Source: Phycomyces blakesleeanus NRRL 1555(-) (Eukaryota; Mucoromycota; Mucoromycetes; Mucorales; Phycomycetaceae). Taken from it: DNA of 64,000 bases. The DNA is taken from NCBI RefSeq assembly GCF_001638985.1, contig NW_017265134.1, positions 3,826,653 to 3,890,652 of the forward strand, read 5' to 3'. The number at the start of each line of letters is the position of its first letter. Position 1 is the first letter of the stretch. A model generated the notes under the pieces. The model was not told the DNA's origin, did not search any database, and saw only the letters and a program-made list of their open reading frames with translations. Made by a program: the position numbers and the translations under genes. Shown here piece by piece: positions 34,966 through 47,442 of the stretch.

Positions 34966-37414
34966 ATGTCGCCCTTGCCTACTAATATCACTGCTTTTAA
35001 GAGACGCTTTGTTAACGAGCGTGATTCGGAAGAACTAGAGCATTTAATCGAGCAACAAGAAGCTGAGATTTCTAGCGGAATTCAAGTATAAACAAAACAG
35101 ACAATAGATTATATGCAAAAAAATGCACACCAATATTAACAATATATCTTTATAGCCTACTAGTATTGCTGCAATTTCTGAAGAGGTGCCTAAGAAAGCT
35201 CGTAGGGGTCGACCATCGAAAAGGATTATGCTGGTTGAAAATTCAACAGCTGAATCGTCCAGTTCAGCCAATTTGTCTACTTCTGTTGGCTCAAATGCCT
35301 TTGTTGCTCTTCAAAGTAGCTCGTCAATCAATGTGTCTGAGTTTGAGCTTGCACTTAAGGCTTTGCCAATGAAAGTACGTGCCAGCACTGCCGCAATTTA
35401 CAGAATGCCCTTAGAACATTGGAAGGTATGTCTCAACTCAATAGAATAAGAATCTATATTGTATTGATTGTATTCATTTTTTAATGTTGCTTAAATTGAA
35501 GGACTTTTGCGAAAAAAAACCGACACAGATATCCTGTTGATTTTCAGTATCCATACACTGTTGGGCCCACTGAATTTGTTATTGCTTTCTTCAAAGAATT
35601 TGTTTTCAAGCGAACGTATATGAAAAGTGTTTCAGTAGAGACTGATGTTAGAACACAAATTGGCTTAAGAACAGAAGATAACGAAGAAAGACAATTGACT
35701 TTGCTCCAAAGTAATACAAAATTGCATGAAATACATAAAAAAAATCCGTCAATTATACTTAATCATCAACCCATTTTTATAGTTGCTGAGAATGCTCCTT
35801 CTAACAAGAACGGTAGTAAGAAAGTTATCGAAGTTCCTTTAGGTATTGAATCTGTCAATCAATACAAGAAAGTCTTGATGTTCTTGCACGAATTCCAGTC
35901 CGAGCGCCGAGAAGTTGGATGGCCGTCTCCAAAGAAGACTAAAGAAGTGATCGAATCGATCAAGAAGTATGAACACGACCTTGTTTACGACCAAGTACAA
36001 ACAAACGTAGATAGAGCAGCCCATTGTGTGATTCGGGACTCTTATAAGTCTGGCGAACTTATAAGAATCCTGAAGAGCCTTTGGACTTCTGACAGCGAAT
36101 CAGGCTTGCGCGAGATGTTTTCTATCTCTTCCCGCCACCATATGCTACTTAGGGATCAGGATTTGAGAAATTTAAACTTTGCGGATTGCTTTTGCACGAT
36201 CATTCCAAAGAAACAGCACAAAGGAATGCAACAGGCTCTTGCTTTGGTTTTTAGTCTAGACAAGAGCAAGACTCTGAAGGAAGGAGAAGTCAAATTTGCA
36301 TGTGCCATGCGCCATGAAAACGTATTCAGATGTCCTTTTGGTGCGTTTGCCTTTTTTATGTTCAGTTTGCTTCAAGTAGGTTGGTCAGCTAAAAAAAGGG
36401 ACTTTTTTAAAATAATTTCTAACTTGATAAAAATTATAGACCAGTGGTGACTTCTTGAACGAAGACAGATGGCAGAACTGGAAGGTATTACGTGGACGTA
36501 CCAGCCCTGAGAAGAGTTTAACTGGCGCTTCTCAATGGAAAACTGCAAAAAAGGCACTTGCAGATGAAGAGATATACACCACACGAGTAACGCACGGTGG
36601 CCGTCATGCTGGGTCAATGGAAGCTGAGGGCTTAGGGATACCTTTTGATCTGATCAAGCGAGGAGGAGGATGGAAGGATCGACTTGGTCGTTTGGAGACC
36701 CATTACTTGGGTAAACTCCCATCTCCTTTTGCCAGAGGTATGGCTGGCTTTTGGGAAAAGTCTTTCTCACTAGCAAGAAATGGCGTGTCACCGCCAATGG
36801 AATTACAAAAGATGGTATTTCCTTGGATCGAAGACTATTTCGGTGTCGGTAATGCAGAGTGGGTAGCTGTCTGTGAGAAGGAGATGAATGAAGTCGATGA
36901 GAACGAGGATGAGGATGAAGACATCATAAATTTGGAGATAGATGAAGAAGCAGATTCCGTAGAATTCGTGGAGGAAGATGGAAGATTGCAGTCGAAAGAA
37001 AAAAAGAGAAAAGGAAAGCAAAGAGCAACTCAAAGCAGTATCAATACAGCAAAGCGCGGATTTTTACGACTCTTGATACGATGCAGAAGAATAATCTTAC
37101 AAGATGCAGCCGTTTACTTGTACTTGAACAAAAAAAACAAGCACATCAACACAAGAAACCTTCCGTTCTCAAGTAACAGCTTCAGAATGTTCCAAGAGGA
37201 TATTGTAGCTGCCATTACCAGCCCTTCCATTGGTAGACTAGAAGAGTATGAAAGCCTTGTTCCTAACATTGTCGATACGAACAAAGAGGTAGCCAACAGA
37301 GTGACAGAAGTAAATCATCGGATCACACGATTGCAGCAACAACAAGACAGCCGATTTGAGAAAAATGAAAACTCTTTCAACAACTTCATTGAACAAAGTA
37401 ACCAGCAGAATTAG
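34966..37414 (+). CDS. Crypton-type tyrosine recombinase (Ndc10-like domain), 4 exons
   Basis: Cryptons are eukaryotic DNA transposons mobilised by a tyrosine recombinase; the yeast kinetochore protein Ndc10 derives from the same fold. Exons 34966-35085, 35156-35425, 35548-36375 and 36440-37414 join in phase to 730 aa. The N-terminus has an AT-hook-like KKARRGRPSKR (about 53-63). The core contains RDQDLRNLNFADCF and CAMRHENVFRCPFGAFAFF, then THGGRHAGS (the H-x-x-R box) and LETHYLGKLPSPFARGMAGF, whose Tyr is the likely nucleophile. An acidic/basic linker and a C-terminal helix follow. The frame is intact to a TAG at 37412-37414; an open in-frame extension lies directly beyond it. Element ends could not be defined (Cryptons lack inverted repeats). 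Confidence 0.82.
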
Positions 37415-37768
37415 CTTCTGATGAACACGACACAGCAACTGGCTAAGGACATAAAAATCCTCATGATCCAGCAACAGTGTTTAAATTCACAAATGCAATT
37501 ACTCATGGCTACCAACAATGCTTCTCAAAGCGTAAATACCAACGCCAGCTTGTCTCAACTGCCTATCTTTCCTGTTCTTTCTACTACTCATTCAACGTCG
37601 CCTTTTCCTTTCTCTACCTCTGCTCCTTTTACTCCTCCACCTACTCAGCAACCAATTGCTATAAGTGTCGCCCCACCTTCACTCAATTCAAATAGACACC
37701 CCATTGTTTTGTCGAAGCCCAAAGCCAAGAAAAAGGCTAGATGGGTTAGCTACGAGCCTAACAATTAA
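37415..37768 (+). pseudogene. In-frame 3' extension of the Crypton gene after a TAG stop
   Basis: After the TAG ending at 37414 the same frame stays open for 118 codons (ATG at 37421) to a TAA at 37768. It encodes a Gln-rich helix (QQLAKDIKILMIQQQCLNSQMQLL), a Ser/Thr/Pro-rich stretch and a basic end (KPKAKKKARWVSYEPNN). The preceding frame also ends in a Q-rich coiled region, so both halves read as one original C-terminus cut by a nonsense change. It could also be read through, or be a separate small protein. Confidence 0.6.
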
Positions 37769-38437
37769 AAATACTCTTTTTTAAAAGCCGTGATATATAC
37801 ACTACCATATATCTGTTACTATTCTTTATCATATTATCTATTCACCTTATTCTTTATCAGCTACAATACATTTTAATAAAAAATTAAATGTATATATTTA
37901 CACAATTATGCATTTCGTATGAGTCATTTTAAAAGATGTTGAAGTAAGAAAGACAATATAAAATAAATAGAGTTGATGAATAAAGTATCATATAAACCAT
38001 GTAGTAGTATAAGGTAAACATACTTTACCTCTGGCGTCTGATATGACACTCAAGATTCGCATTTTAAGAAGACTTTCATGGGTAAAAAACCCGATTTTTT
38101 TCCCAGTATGAGATTTCAGTATTGACATATTTTTCTCCTAAAAAGAAAGAACTGCTATTTTAAGTAATTTTTCAACTGCCTGGGCCTATAGGTCAGAGAA
38201 TTTTTTCATTGGCTGTCCATATTAGGATCAGTTTAGTTTTTATACCGTTACCGTAAATAAAATTTACACTGAAATCTACACACCACACAAAGCACACATA
38301 GCACACACATCACACATAAGCAGCACAAGACAACACACACACACACACACACACACAAATATATATAAATAATAAAATAAAATAAAATAAAAAACAAAAA
38401 AAAATTCTCTATATTTTTTGAATAATAATTTTCGAAA

Positions 38438-38482
<45 letters not shown>

Positions 38483-38705
38483 TTGCTGTATATATTTTTA
38501 TTTATTATTTTTTTTTAAACGCGCACTCCAAAAAAAGGAAAGAAAAAAAAAATAAAATAAAAAAAAAGACAACCTTTCCTGTTCTTCTTTCTTCCTTCTT
38601 CCTTGACCTCTTGCTAAGAATCAAACAGTTTCGACTCCCTCGACTCTCAACCCCCCCTTTTATTTTTCACAACCTTAAGAAACAACAACAAACACTACTT
38701 TAACA
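37769..38705. promoter_or_regulatory. Crypton 3' flank and long leader/promoter of the GYF gene
   Basis: No gene. It contains (CA)n at about 38328-38356, a perfect 26-bp AT palindrome centred on TTCGAA (38421-38446) that runs into (ATT)n up to 38481, and a T/C-rich stretch before the start codon at 38706, typical of a fungal core promoter and leader. Confidence 0.5.
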
Positions 38706-39864
38706 ATGACAACAAACATGAACTTTGGTCCTGAATGGTAGGATATTTTTTTTTCTCTCTCTCTTTTCTTGTTCTTGTTGTTCTTTAATAATACTCTATA
38801 AAATAAATTCATTAATGACATTCAACTCAATTCATCCTAATCATCCCAACCCTCATCCACATCCTCATCATCTTTTTATTTAAATAATAATAGGATGCGC
38901 GGAAGCTTCCCAAAGAGACCCAATAACCTTGATTCTCAATCTATGCGTTCAATGTCACCCAATGCCTCGACCACGTTGCCTCGCACCAATTCGAGCAACA
39001 ATATCAACTCGTTCTCCTTGGCTAATCATCATTCCCAGGTGTCAGACAGCAATAACAACACCACCACCAGCAACAACAACAACAACAACAATAATAATAA
39101 TATAATTATGGGTTTGGAAAACAACAGCAACAGCAACAGCAACAGCAATATGCCATTCGGCGGAACCTTATCGGGCCTCTCGACTCCCTTGGACGAAGTA
39201 ATGGACCTCAACCCTTTCAAGTACTCTAAAGAGTTTATGTTGAGTTTGTACAAACCAACCGAACTTCCTCTTGGTTTCGAAAAACACGAGTATGTGGCCG
39301 TAGAAGAATGTCAGGGCCCACTCTCCTTTGTAGATTTGTCCGAAAACGAAAGAAAGGTAAAGATCATTTAATTTAATTTAATTTAATTTAATTTAATTTA
39401 CTTTAATTTTCTTTTTCAAAGAAATAAATAAATTTTATATTTATCATTATTGCCATCATAATTAACTTCTTTCTTTCTTTCTTTTTTGCTTACAAATGAA
39501 AAAAAAACAAAAAACAAAAACAAAAAACAAAAAACAAAATAGCTTCTTTCTGGTCCTGTGCACTCTGAAATGTCACGTCGTATCATCACCGGTGAAAAGA
39601 ACGAACGTACGGATCGTACAAACAACGGCCAGCGAAATCATCGCGACACGTACGCCAGCCCAATGCACAGCCCTGCTGTCGAGAACGCGCCCATTACTCC
39701 CGGTAGACTCAACTTGGCGCGTACAAAGGGTAAGTTTAATTTCCAATCAACACATATTTACAAGGCATATATATATACTTTGTCCCACGTGTTTCTATTA
39801 TTGCTACTATTATTTGAATCAAAAGAGAGGAAGAAAAAGAGAAAAGAGCAAGTGGTAGTAGTGA

Positions 39865-39909
<45 letters not shown>

Positions 39910-41648
39910 AAGAAATCTCCGTGATAATTATAATATATGAATTTTGAAATATTTTATGGCGTGTTTCTTTGTGATTTATTTATTAATATTCTTGTTATTG
40001 CTATAGGACGTGTAGGCGATTATTTCCAGCGAGACCGGGATCAGTATGGTGGAAAGCAACGAACTGATGGAGGAGGTAATATAATTATAATTATAATTAT
40101 AATTATAATTATATAAATTCTAATATATTGTTTCTTTTTAATCTAGTTGACACACCAAGACGACGTGAATTCTCTCAGTCATCCGATCAAAACATCGACG
40201 ACTCATTTGGATCTTTGTCAAAGGGTATTGAAGATGGGCAGGATGAGATGGCTTGGGGAGGTGCCAGTAAGGATACCCTGGGATCATTTGACAATAACGG
40301 CGTGTTCCGTTCGGGTGGTAGTGGCGAGACTTTGGAAAAGGACTGGCAATCAGAAAGTATTTTGGAAGGGCGTAATAAGGATGGACGAGTAACTGGAGCT
40401 GGAGCTGGAACTGGAGCTGGAACTGGAACCGGAACTGGAGGTTTCCGTCATCAAACAGATGACCTTAATAACAGCAATCTCAACAGTCTCCGGGAGTACT
40501 TGCCTGTCTCGAGTCCCTTTGACTCCGTTCTTTCGGACCACGCCCCAAGCTTTGCACGATCCCACACATTGGGGGGATCATCCGCATTCGGATCTGACCT
40601 CACTGCCGGTATTGGTGGCATTGGTGGCATTGGCGGTAACAACAGCAGTAACGGCAGAGAGTCGCCTGCTGCAGCCGGTGGTCTGTTCGGAACTGCTGGT
40701 TTGACCGGAACCCCAGGTGCAAATGCATCTTCTTCCCGCAAGCCCTTGGACCAGTACAAGTGGTTCTACCGCGATCCTGCCGGAAATGTCCAGGGTCCCT
40801 TTGACGCCACCGAAATGCAGGAGTGGTACAAGGCTGGTTTCTTTTCGCCTTCTTTGCTCGTCAAGCGTGAAGACGAGTCTTTGTTCGAACCACTCGTTGT
40901 TCTGACCCGTAAGGTTGGAAATGAAGACCAGCCGTTCCTTACACCCTTCCACGGACCGCATCAACAGCAGCAGCAACCTCAGCAACAGCAGCAACAACAG
41001 CAGCAGCAGCCACCGCAATCGTCATCTTCTTCTTCGGCTGACTCACCCGCCAACCTTCGTTCCGGTCTCAACCTCTCGCTCGCATCCCAAGTTCGAGGAC
41101 TTAGTGGAGATCCTTTCGGTCGTGGACCTTCTTCGGCTTCGTCTTCGTCTGCCGGAAACCCGCTATTTGGCTCAAATGGACTTGATTCAGCTGGTCTTCT
41201 TAATGGCGGCGGACTTGGCGGCGGCGGCGGTAATGTTGGTAACGGGATTGGAGGTGTAGGTGGAAGTGTTTTGTTTGGAACTGGATCTCCTGCTACAGAC
41301 CACCTCTCTGGTAGTGGCAGTGCTGGTCTTAATTCGAATAACAGTAACAAATACCATCCTTTTGGTGGAGTCGGAAATTTCCTCAACCAACCAATGGGCT
41401 CGAATCCCGGAACCCCCCAATCGCCATCCATTCTTCAGGGATCATTTAACGGCTTTGGATCTTCTCTTCTCGGATCGCGTGATTCGCCATCGACTCCCTG
41501 GGGAGACGTGCCTAGAACTCCATCGTGGTTGAACAACACCAACCAAAATGACTTGTTTGGCTCTGCTAACCCACTTGGTGGAGTTGGAGTTGGAGGTGTA
41601 CCTACTTTGTTACAGCGCCAACAGCAGCAGCAACAACAACAACAACAA

Positions 41649-41680
<32 letters not shown>

Positions 41681-41936
41681 GCCAACAATGAACCCTCTGT
41701 TTGGCTCAGGTATGAGTTCACCTGCCGCAGGAGGTTTGTTTGATTACCAGCGATCAATGAATGGTCAGATGGATCCCCATCAACAATACCTTCAAATGTT
41801 GCAACAAAAGCAGCAGCAGCACCTTCAATACCAGCAACAACTTCAACTCCAGATTATGCAGCAACAGCAGCATCATCATCATCATCACCAGCAGCAGCAG
41901 CTTCAGCAGCAGCTCCAACAACAACAGCTCCAGCTT

Positions 41937-41974
<38 letters not shown>

Positions 41975-43531
41975 CCAACATCAACACCAACATCAGCATC
42001 AACATCAACATCAACATCAACATCAACATCAACAGCAGCAACAACAGCAGCAACAACAGCAGCATCAGCAGCACCAACATCATCAGCAACAACAAGGAAA
42101 TGGAGTAGGACTCCAACAATCTGATCTCCAGAATCCTTTACAGCCAGCTCTTTTCAAGAAACCCGGATTAGATCTTGGAGGCAAGGGCTCGCCCGTGATT
42201 CGCTCGGCTGTTGCAGTAGGTTCTGCCAATTGGGGATCTGCTCCCGGAACTCCTTTGGGTGGCGAAGCTCCTTCTAGCCCTTGGGGTTCTATTGTTCCCC
42301 CTGCCATTCAAAACAAGATTTCAGATGAGCTCAGTTCAAAGGCACCCGGTCAACAGCAACAGCAACAACAACAACAACAGACATCTCGTGTATCTCTTTC
42401 ACCTCAAGTAAAGAACCAGACCAATAATATCGGACAACAAAAAGACAGCCTTGATGCCGAACTTTCTAGATCTATTGAAGAAAACCGTAGAAGAGAGGAA
42501 GAAATCTCCAAAGCAATGGCTAATTTCCAAATCAAGGATAACGAAGCTGACCAAACCAAAAGCCAACAACAGAAGGTTAATAAACAACAGGAGCAACAGA
42601 CCCAAGAACAACAGGAATCATTTTCTGGTCAACAGGAACAGAAACAGGAAACTCAACAGAAACAAAAGTCTCAACAACAACAGACTCAAGATCAACAGAA
42701 GCGTGATGTTAATGGTACTGCTGCTGGTTCCAAGAAACAGCAACAGAACCAACAGTCAAGCCAGTCTAGTGTTGAGTCTACTTACAGCGCACCTGCAGTG
42801 AAGCCTGTATCTTTGAGAGAAATCCAAGCCGAGGAAATGAAAAAACAGGAAGAGATTAAGCAACAACAACAACAGCAACAGCAGCAGGCTAAGGCTGCAA
42901 TCAATGGTGGAGATGATGTATCATCAGGAGTGGTAGGTAATGGTAGTGGCGGTCAGACCAAGACCAGTGGATGGGCTAGTGCTCCCTGGGCTCGTGATGG
43001 TCCTGCCAAGGGCCCTTCGCTCCGTGAGATCCAGGAATTGGAAGCCAAGGAGGCCGAGATGAGAAAGGAGGCTGCCGAAAAGCAGACCGCTGCCTACTTC
43101 CAGTCTGGCTACGGCGGTGATGATTCTATTTCGTCCGCATGGGGAGGTATTGTGACAGGCAACAAGAACAACGGTGGAGGAGCTGCTTCTGCCTCGGGTG
43201 CCAGCACACCTACCGGAACTTCTAACGGCGGTACTATGTCCCCTGCTTGGGGTACTACTGCTGCACCCAAAAAGACTTTGCGCGAGATCCAGCAAGAAGA
43301 GGAAGCCGCATTGAAGAAGAAGGCAAAGGCCCAACAGGCAGCTGCTGCCAGCTATGCTGCCTCGAACTCCAACTTGCTTTTGTCGACAAGTCTCAGTGGA
43401 TTGACCGGAAAGGGATATGCAGGTGTTGCCAGCAGTGCTTCTCCAAAGGTAAAGAGATACGATACATATATACATATATAGAAATAGTTTAAATTGGGGT
43501 ATTTGGCTTGGTGTGTTTTCTAGCCTCTACT

Positions 43532-43567
<36 letters not shown>

Positions 43568-44392
43568 GTTTCTTTTTTTTTTTTAAAAAAATAATAATTA
43601 ATTAATTAATTTTGGGGGGTTATTATTGTTCTGTAGACCGCTGTAAGTGGAGGTGCCTGGACTACTGTGACCAACAGCCGTGCTGTTTCCAAGATTCTCT
43701 CTGGATCAGGAATGGTAGCAGCTGGTGCTGCAACAGCCTCACCTGCACCCATTAGTTCTTCCAGCCGTAGTGCTACAAGCAATGTTGGTGGTAGTGGTAG
43801 TGCTAGTAACAGTGGTGGATGGGAGACAGTTGGTGTCAAGTCTACCCCTGCCCCTGCCCCTGTTGCCGCCGCCGCCCCTGTCAGAACTTCCGTTGTCCGC
43901 AAATCTACCCACGAGCCTGAATCCAAACAGCCTAGCGAAGAATTTACACGCTGGTGCAGACAGGCTTTGCGTGGTTTGAACTCTGGTGTGAATGGTAAAG
44001 TGTTAATTATATATATATATGTAGAGGGCAATGGTGGTAATATTGTTCTTCTACTTCTTCTTCATAATAATAACTATGATTCTTATTCTTATTATTCTCG
44101 TTTTCAATTAATTAATTTAATTTAATTTTTTATAGGTGATGAGATTATGCAAATGTTGCTCTCTTTCCCTCTCGACAAGAGCTCTGCTGAGATTATTCAG
44201 GACATGATCTACGCCAACTCTACTTCTATGGATGGCCGTCGTTTCTCTGAAGAATTCATGAAGCGTAGAAAGGCTGACATGGCTGGAAACCTTACTGCCG
44301 TTGCACCTTCCACTGCCTTTGAGAGTGCTGCCGCCGATGACTCTTTCCAGGTTGTTATTACCAAGAAGGGCAAGAAGAAGCAACAACAATAA
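38706..44392 (+). CDS. GYF-domain, polyglutamine-rich protein (Smy2/GIGYF-like), 7 exons
   Basis: GYF proteins bind proline-rich ligands and act in mRNA decay/translation repression or vesicle traffic. Exons 38706-38737, 38894-39356, 39543-39729, 40007-40075, 40147-43448, 43637-43994 and 44136-44392 join in phase to 1555 aa. The GYF domain lies at about 450-510 ([26 protein letters not shown]). N-terminal to it are Asn/Ser runs. C-terminal to it are long Gln and Gln/His tracts encoded by CAG/CAA/CAT repeats (41620-42100), three KxLREIQxxE-type repeats ([30 protein letters not shown]) and SPWG/PAWG motifs. A C-terminal segment ([14 protein letters not shown]) resembles the conserved C-terminal helix of GIGYF/Smy2 proteins. 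The last exon ends GKKKQQQ. Confidence 0.9.
39865..39909. repeat. (TAG)15 microsatellite in GYF-gene intron 3
   Basis: Fifteen tandem TAG units within the intron 39730-40006. Confidence 0.95.
41622..42098 (+). repeat. Coding CAG/CAA and CAT/CAA arrays
   Basis: Trinucleotide arrays encode Gln tracts and alternating Gln-His in the GYF protein: 41622-41681, 41806-41960, 41940-42100. CAG and CAA are mixed, which usually stabilises such arrays. Antisense reading gives long poly-Leu frames that are not genes. Confidence 0.9.
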
Positions 44393-44950
44393 ATAACAAC
44401 AGCAAAAGAAAAGGAAAGAAAAGAGCAAGAATCCCGTGTGTTTTTTTCTTCTTTACTTTATCTTTATACTATTTTTCTTTTTTTTCTTCTTCTTATACTT
44501 GCATGCATACTTACATATACATATACATCTTTATACAAATGTACATGAAGTATAGTATAACATAGTATATTCAAGTCTTCTTGTTTCAATTATTATTTTA
44601 TATTTTATTTTATTTTATATTTATCTATCTACTTATCTTGCTTAGCCATTTCTATATTTCTTTATAATAATATTATTCTATTACCCAAATATACACATGT
44701 ATTTTTATAGAGGAAGTACACCCTATGTCTTTTTTTTTGTTTTGCTTTGTTTGAAAATGTTTATTAATGTAATAATAAGGAGGGAAAAAATAAAGTAAAA
44801 GAGGGAAGGGGTGGTAATTAAGAAGAGGACGGGTAAGGCAGACATGTAATTGTATGTCTTTCTTATATATATATTTTAAAGAAAGAAATAGAAAAAGACG
44901 ACAGAAATCAGATAAACATATGTTTGTATCTGTCTTTTTTTTTGGAGGGT
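44393..44950. terminator. Shared 3' region between convergent GYF and aldehyde dehydrogenase genes
   Basis: Convergent genes end at 44392 (+) and 44951 (-). The 558 bp between hold pyrimidine-rich then AT-rich DNA with several AATAAA-like motifs (for example AATAAC just after the GYF stop, and AAAATAAAG at about 44786). No reading frame of note. Polyadenylation sites cannot be fixed by sequence alone. Confidence 0.45.
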
Positions 44951-47442
44951 TTAGAAGAAAGCCTTGATAATACCAACGATAGAATTGGCTCTTTCGACAG
45001 GGCTGGTACCATAGGTCATGCCAACCACATTCTGGAGGAAACCGTATCCAACAAAGGCACTCTTGACAGGGTAGTCGACAATAGGAGGGATGGGAGTCTT
45101 GACAAACGGAACGCGGTCAACTGTGATAGCCTTTGGTGTGCACAAACCACGAAGACCTTCAGCACCAGAGAAGCGACCGTAACCAGAAATACCGACACCA
45201 CCAAAAGGCAGACTTTGGCAGAGATAGTTGACACCGAAATCGTTGACATTCGACATTCCGACCCTGAGTTTGCGGCAGATACTTTCGGCCAAGGCTTTGT
45301 CGGCAGAAAAGACAGACGATCCAAGACCATAGGGACAGAGGTTAGCAACACGGACGGCATCCTCAGGACCAGTATGCTTCATGATGACCATGATGGGCGC
45401 AAAGGTTTCTTCGTTGGCGATGTCCATGTCGGCAGTAACGTCTACCAAAAGAGTGGGCTCAAAGTACTGGCCAGACTTGTGAATCGGGTGGTGGAATCGC
45501 TTTCCGCCATGCAACAAACGGGCTCCTTTGGAAACAGCATCCTTAACAAAACCTTCCAATTTCTCAAACTTTTTTTTTTTTTTTTTTTTTTTTGAGAATG
45601 ATAAATTAGCAAATAAAATATGATTCTTTTTTTAATTTTCTTTTTCTCTTTTTACCTGGTTACCCATCGTCATTGCTCCACAGTCAACGCCAGAACCATC
45701 AGCCAAAACAGATCCTTGACGGAGACGTACGATTCTTGCACTCATTTCTTCCACAACCTTGTCATAGATTTCCTGGGCAACAATGATTCGTTCGATACCA
45801 ACACAGTTCTGGCCGCAGTTCTGGAACACGCCGCGCATCAGGACCGGCATGGCGTGGTCAAGATCGGTGTCTTTTAACAGAATAGCACAGTCTTTGCCAC
45901 CCAACTCAAGCAAACAGGGAACCAGGAGATCGGATGCGTTGCGCTGGACGATTTTGCCGACACCAGGAGAACCGATGAATGTGACGTGGTTGACACCCGA
46001 GCGGACAACGGCTTCACCGACATCAGCGAAACCAGAGACAAAGCGGACAAGGTTGGTATCGTATCCGTGAGCCTTGAGACAGGCGTGGATGATCTCTTGG
46101 TAGTAAGCAGAAGACCAGGCAACATATTCAGAGCACTTGACGATGATGCCGTTTCCAGACATCAGGGCAGAAATCACGGGACCAAAAGCATTGTGGAAAC
46201 TGTTATATATATAAGAAAACAATACCAAAATTGTCAATCATTAGAATCCAAAGAATTGACCCAGTTGATGTAATCTGATCAAGTATATTGTTTTTTTTTT
46301 TTAAAAAAAAAACTTTCTACGAGTATATATTAGTTGCGCTATACTTACGGATAGTTCCAGCTAACCAAGGCAGAAACAACACCCATGGGCTGATACACAA
46401 CCTTTGCGGTCTTGTAAATCATCATCAAACCAGGGCTACGGTGATCCTCGGCCAAAGCTTCCTCACCATGGTCAATTGTCCATCTGAGTTTAGCACAAGT
46501 AGTAAAGATTTCTCCGAGAGAAGCATCAATCACTTTTAAATTTATTTATTTTTTAAAAAAAAAATCATTCTTTGAGTTTATTGTTATTGAATACATACAT
46601 ATAGTAATAATAATACTAATAGTAATTATAACGATGAACTTACTGGTCTTTCCGGTATCTCTGCAACTGGCGCGACAAATATCTTCTTGGTTTTCGATTA
46701 CAAAGTCAAGAATACTAGTCAGGACAGCCTTGCGTTGGTCAAAAGTCGTCTTGGCCCACTCGACCTGTGCGGCCTTGACTTCTTCATAAATAATCTTTAC
46801 ATCTTCAGGGGAAGGGGAACGGATATCTTCAATGTGTTGTCCGGTAGCAGGGTCATAGCATACGATATTAGTAGGATCAGAGGCACTCTATTGTTTTTTA
46901 TATATATAATAATGGAATAGTTAGCTTATAATCCCTGGATTCCTTTTAACTTGTGATTCAAAAAAAATATATGTAGTAACGCGTAATATGGTTTATACAT
47001 ATACTTCTTTAAACTAAGAAAAAAAAATAAGGGGCGTTCAATTTTTTTTTTCTTGGAGGACTTACTCTTAAAGAAGGGTTGTTGAGCACAGGTCCTTTCC
47101 AGTCAGAAGAAGTAGCTTTTGGTAATAAGACGTAAATAAATATTATATCATATTGCATTGGATTTATATAAGAGTTAGATGACCTTGTTTGTAGATATTA
47201 AGCTACTAGTAGCTACTATATAAAAGCAAAATCTATCTGTCTGTGTATTTTTATATATAGATATAGATATAGATAAAAATGTATATATATGGTGTAATTA
47301 TATATTTACGGGCAGGTGGTTTGACAGTGAATTTTTTTCCCTTTGGCGCAGAGAACCAACTGATGAACAACCAGCTGATTAGAGCACCCAGCCCAAGGGT
47401 GATGATCTTGACCAAAGACAGGTCATTCTGAGGTTGGTCCAT
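44951..47442 (-). CDS. MSC7-like membrane-anchored aldehyde dehydrogenase, 6 exons
   Basis: NAD(P)-dependent oxidation of aldehydes. Exons (left to right) 44951-45568, 45656-46199, 46349-46532, 46644-46887, 47066-47115 and 47310-47442 join in phase to 590 aa. An N-terminal membrane helix (about 10-30, LVKIITLGLGALISWLFISW) precedes the ALDH fold. Motifs: WNYPFHNAFGPVISAL, the cofactor loop FIGSPGVGK, the general base in LLELGGKDCA and the nucleophile Cys in FQNCGQNCVG. Late motifs are EETFAPIMVI and LPFGGVGISGYGRFSG. The N-terminal helix and length point to the fungal MSC7 (YHR039C) subfamily, presumably ER-anchored. Intron 45569-45655 is odd: on the sense strand the acceptor AG follows about 22 A residues. 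Confidence 0.92.

Noticed and set aside
41754..42119. Long minus-strand Leu/Met-rich reading frame
   Set aside because: Antisense of the CAG/CAT repeat exon of the GYF gene; low complexity only.
44924..45595. 223-codon plus-strand frame
   Set aside because: Antisense shadow of the aldehyde dehydrogenase exon, ending in the poly(T) tract; no family resemblance.
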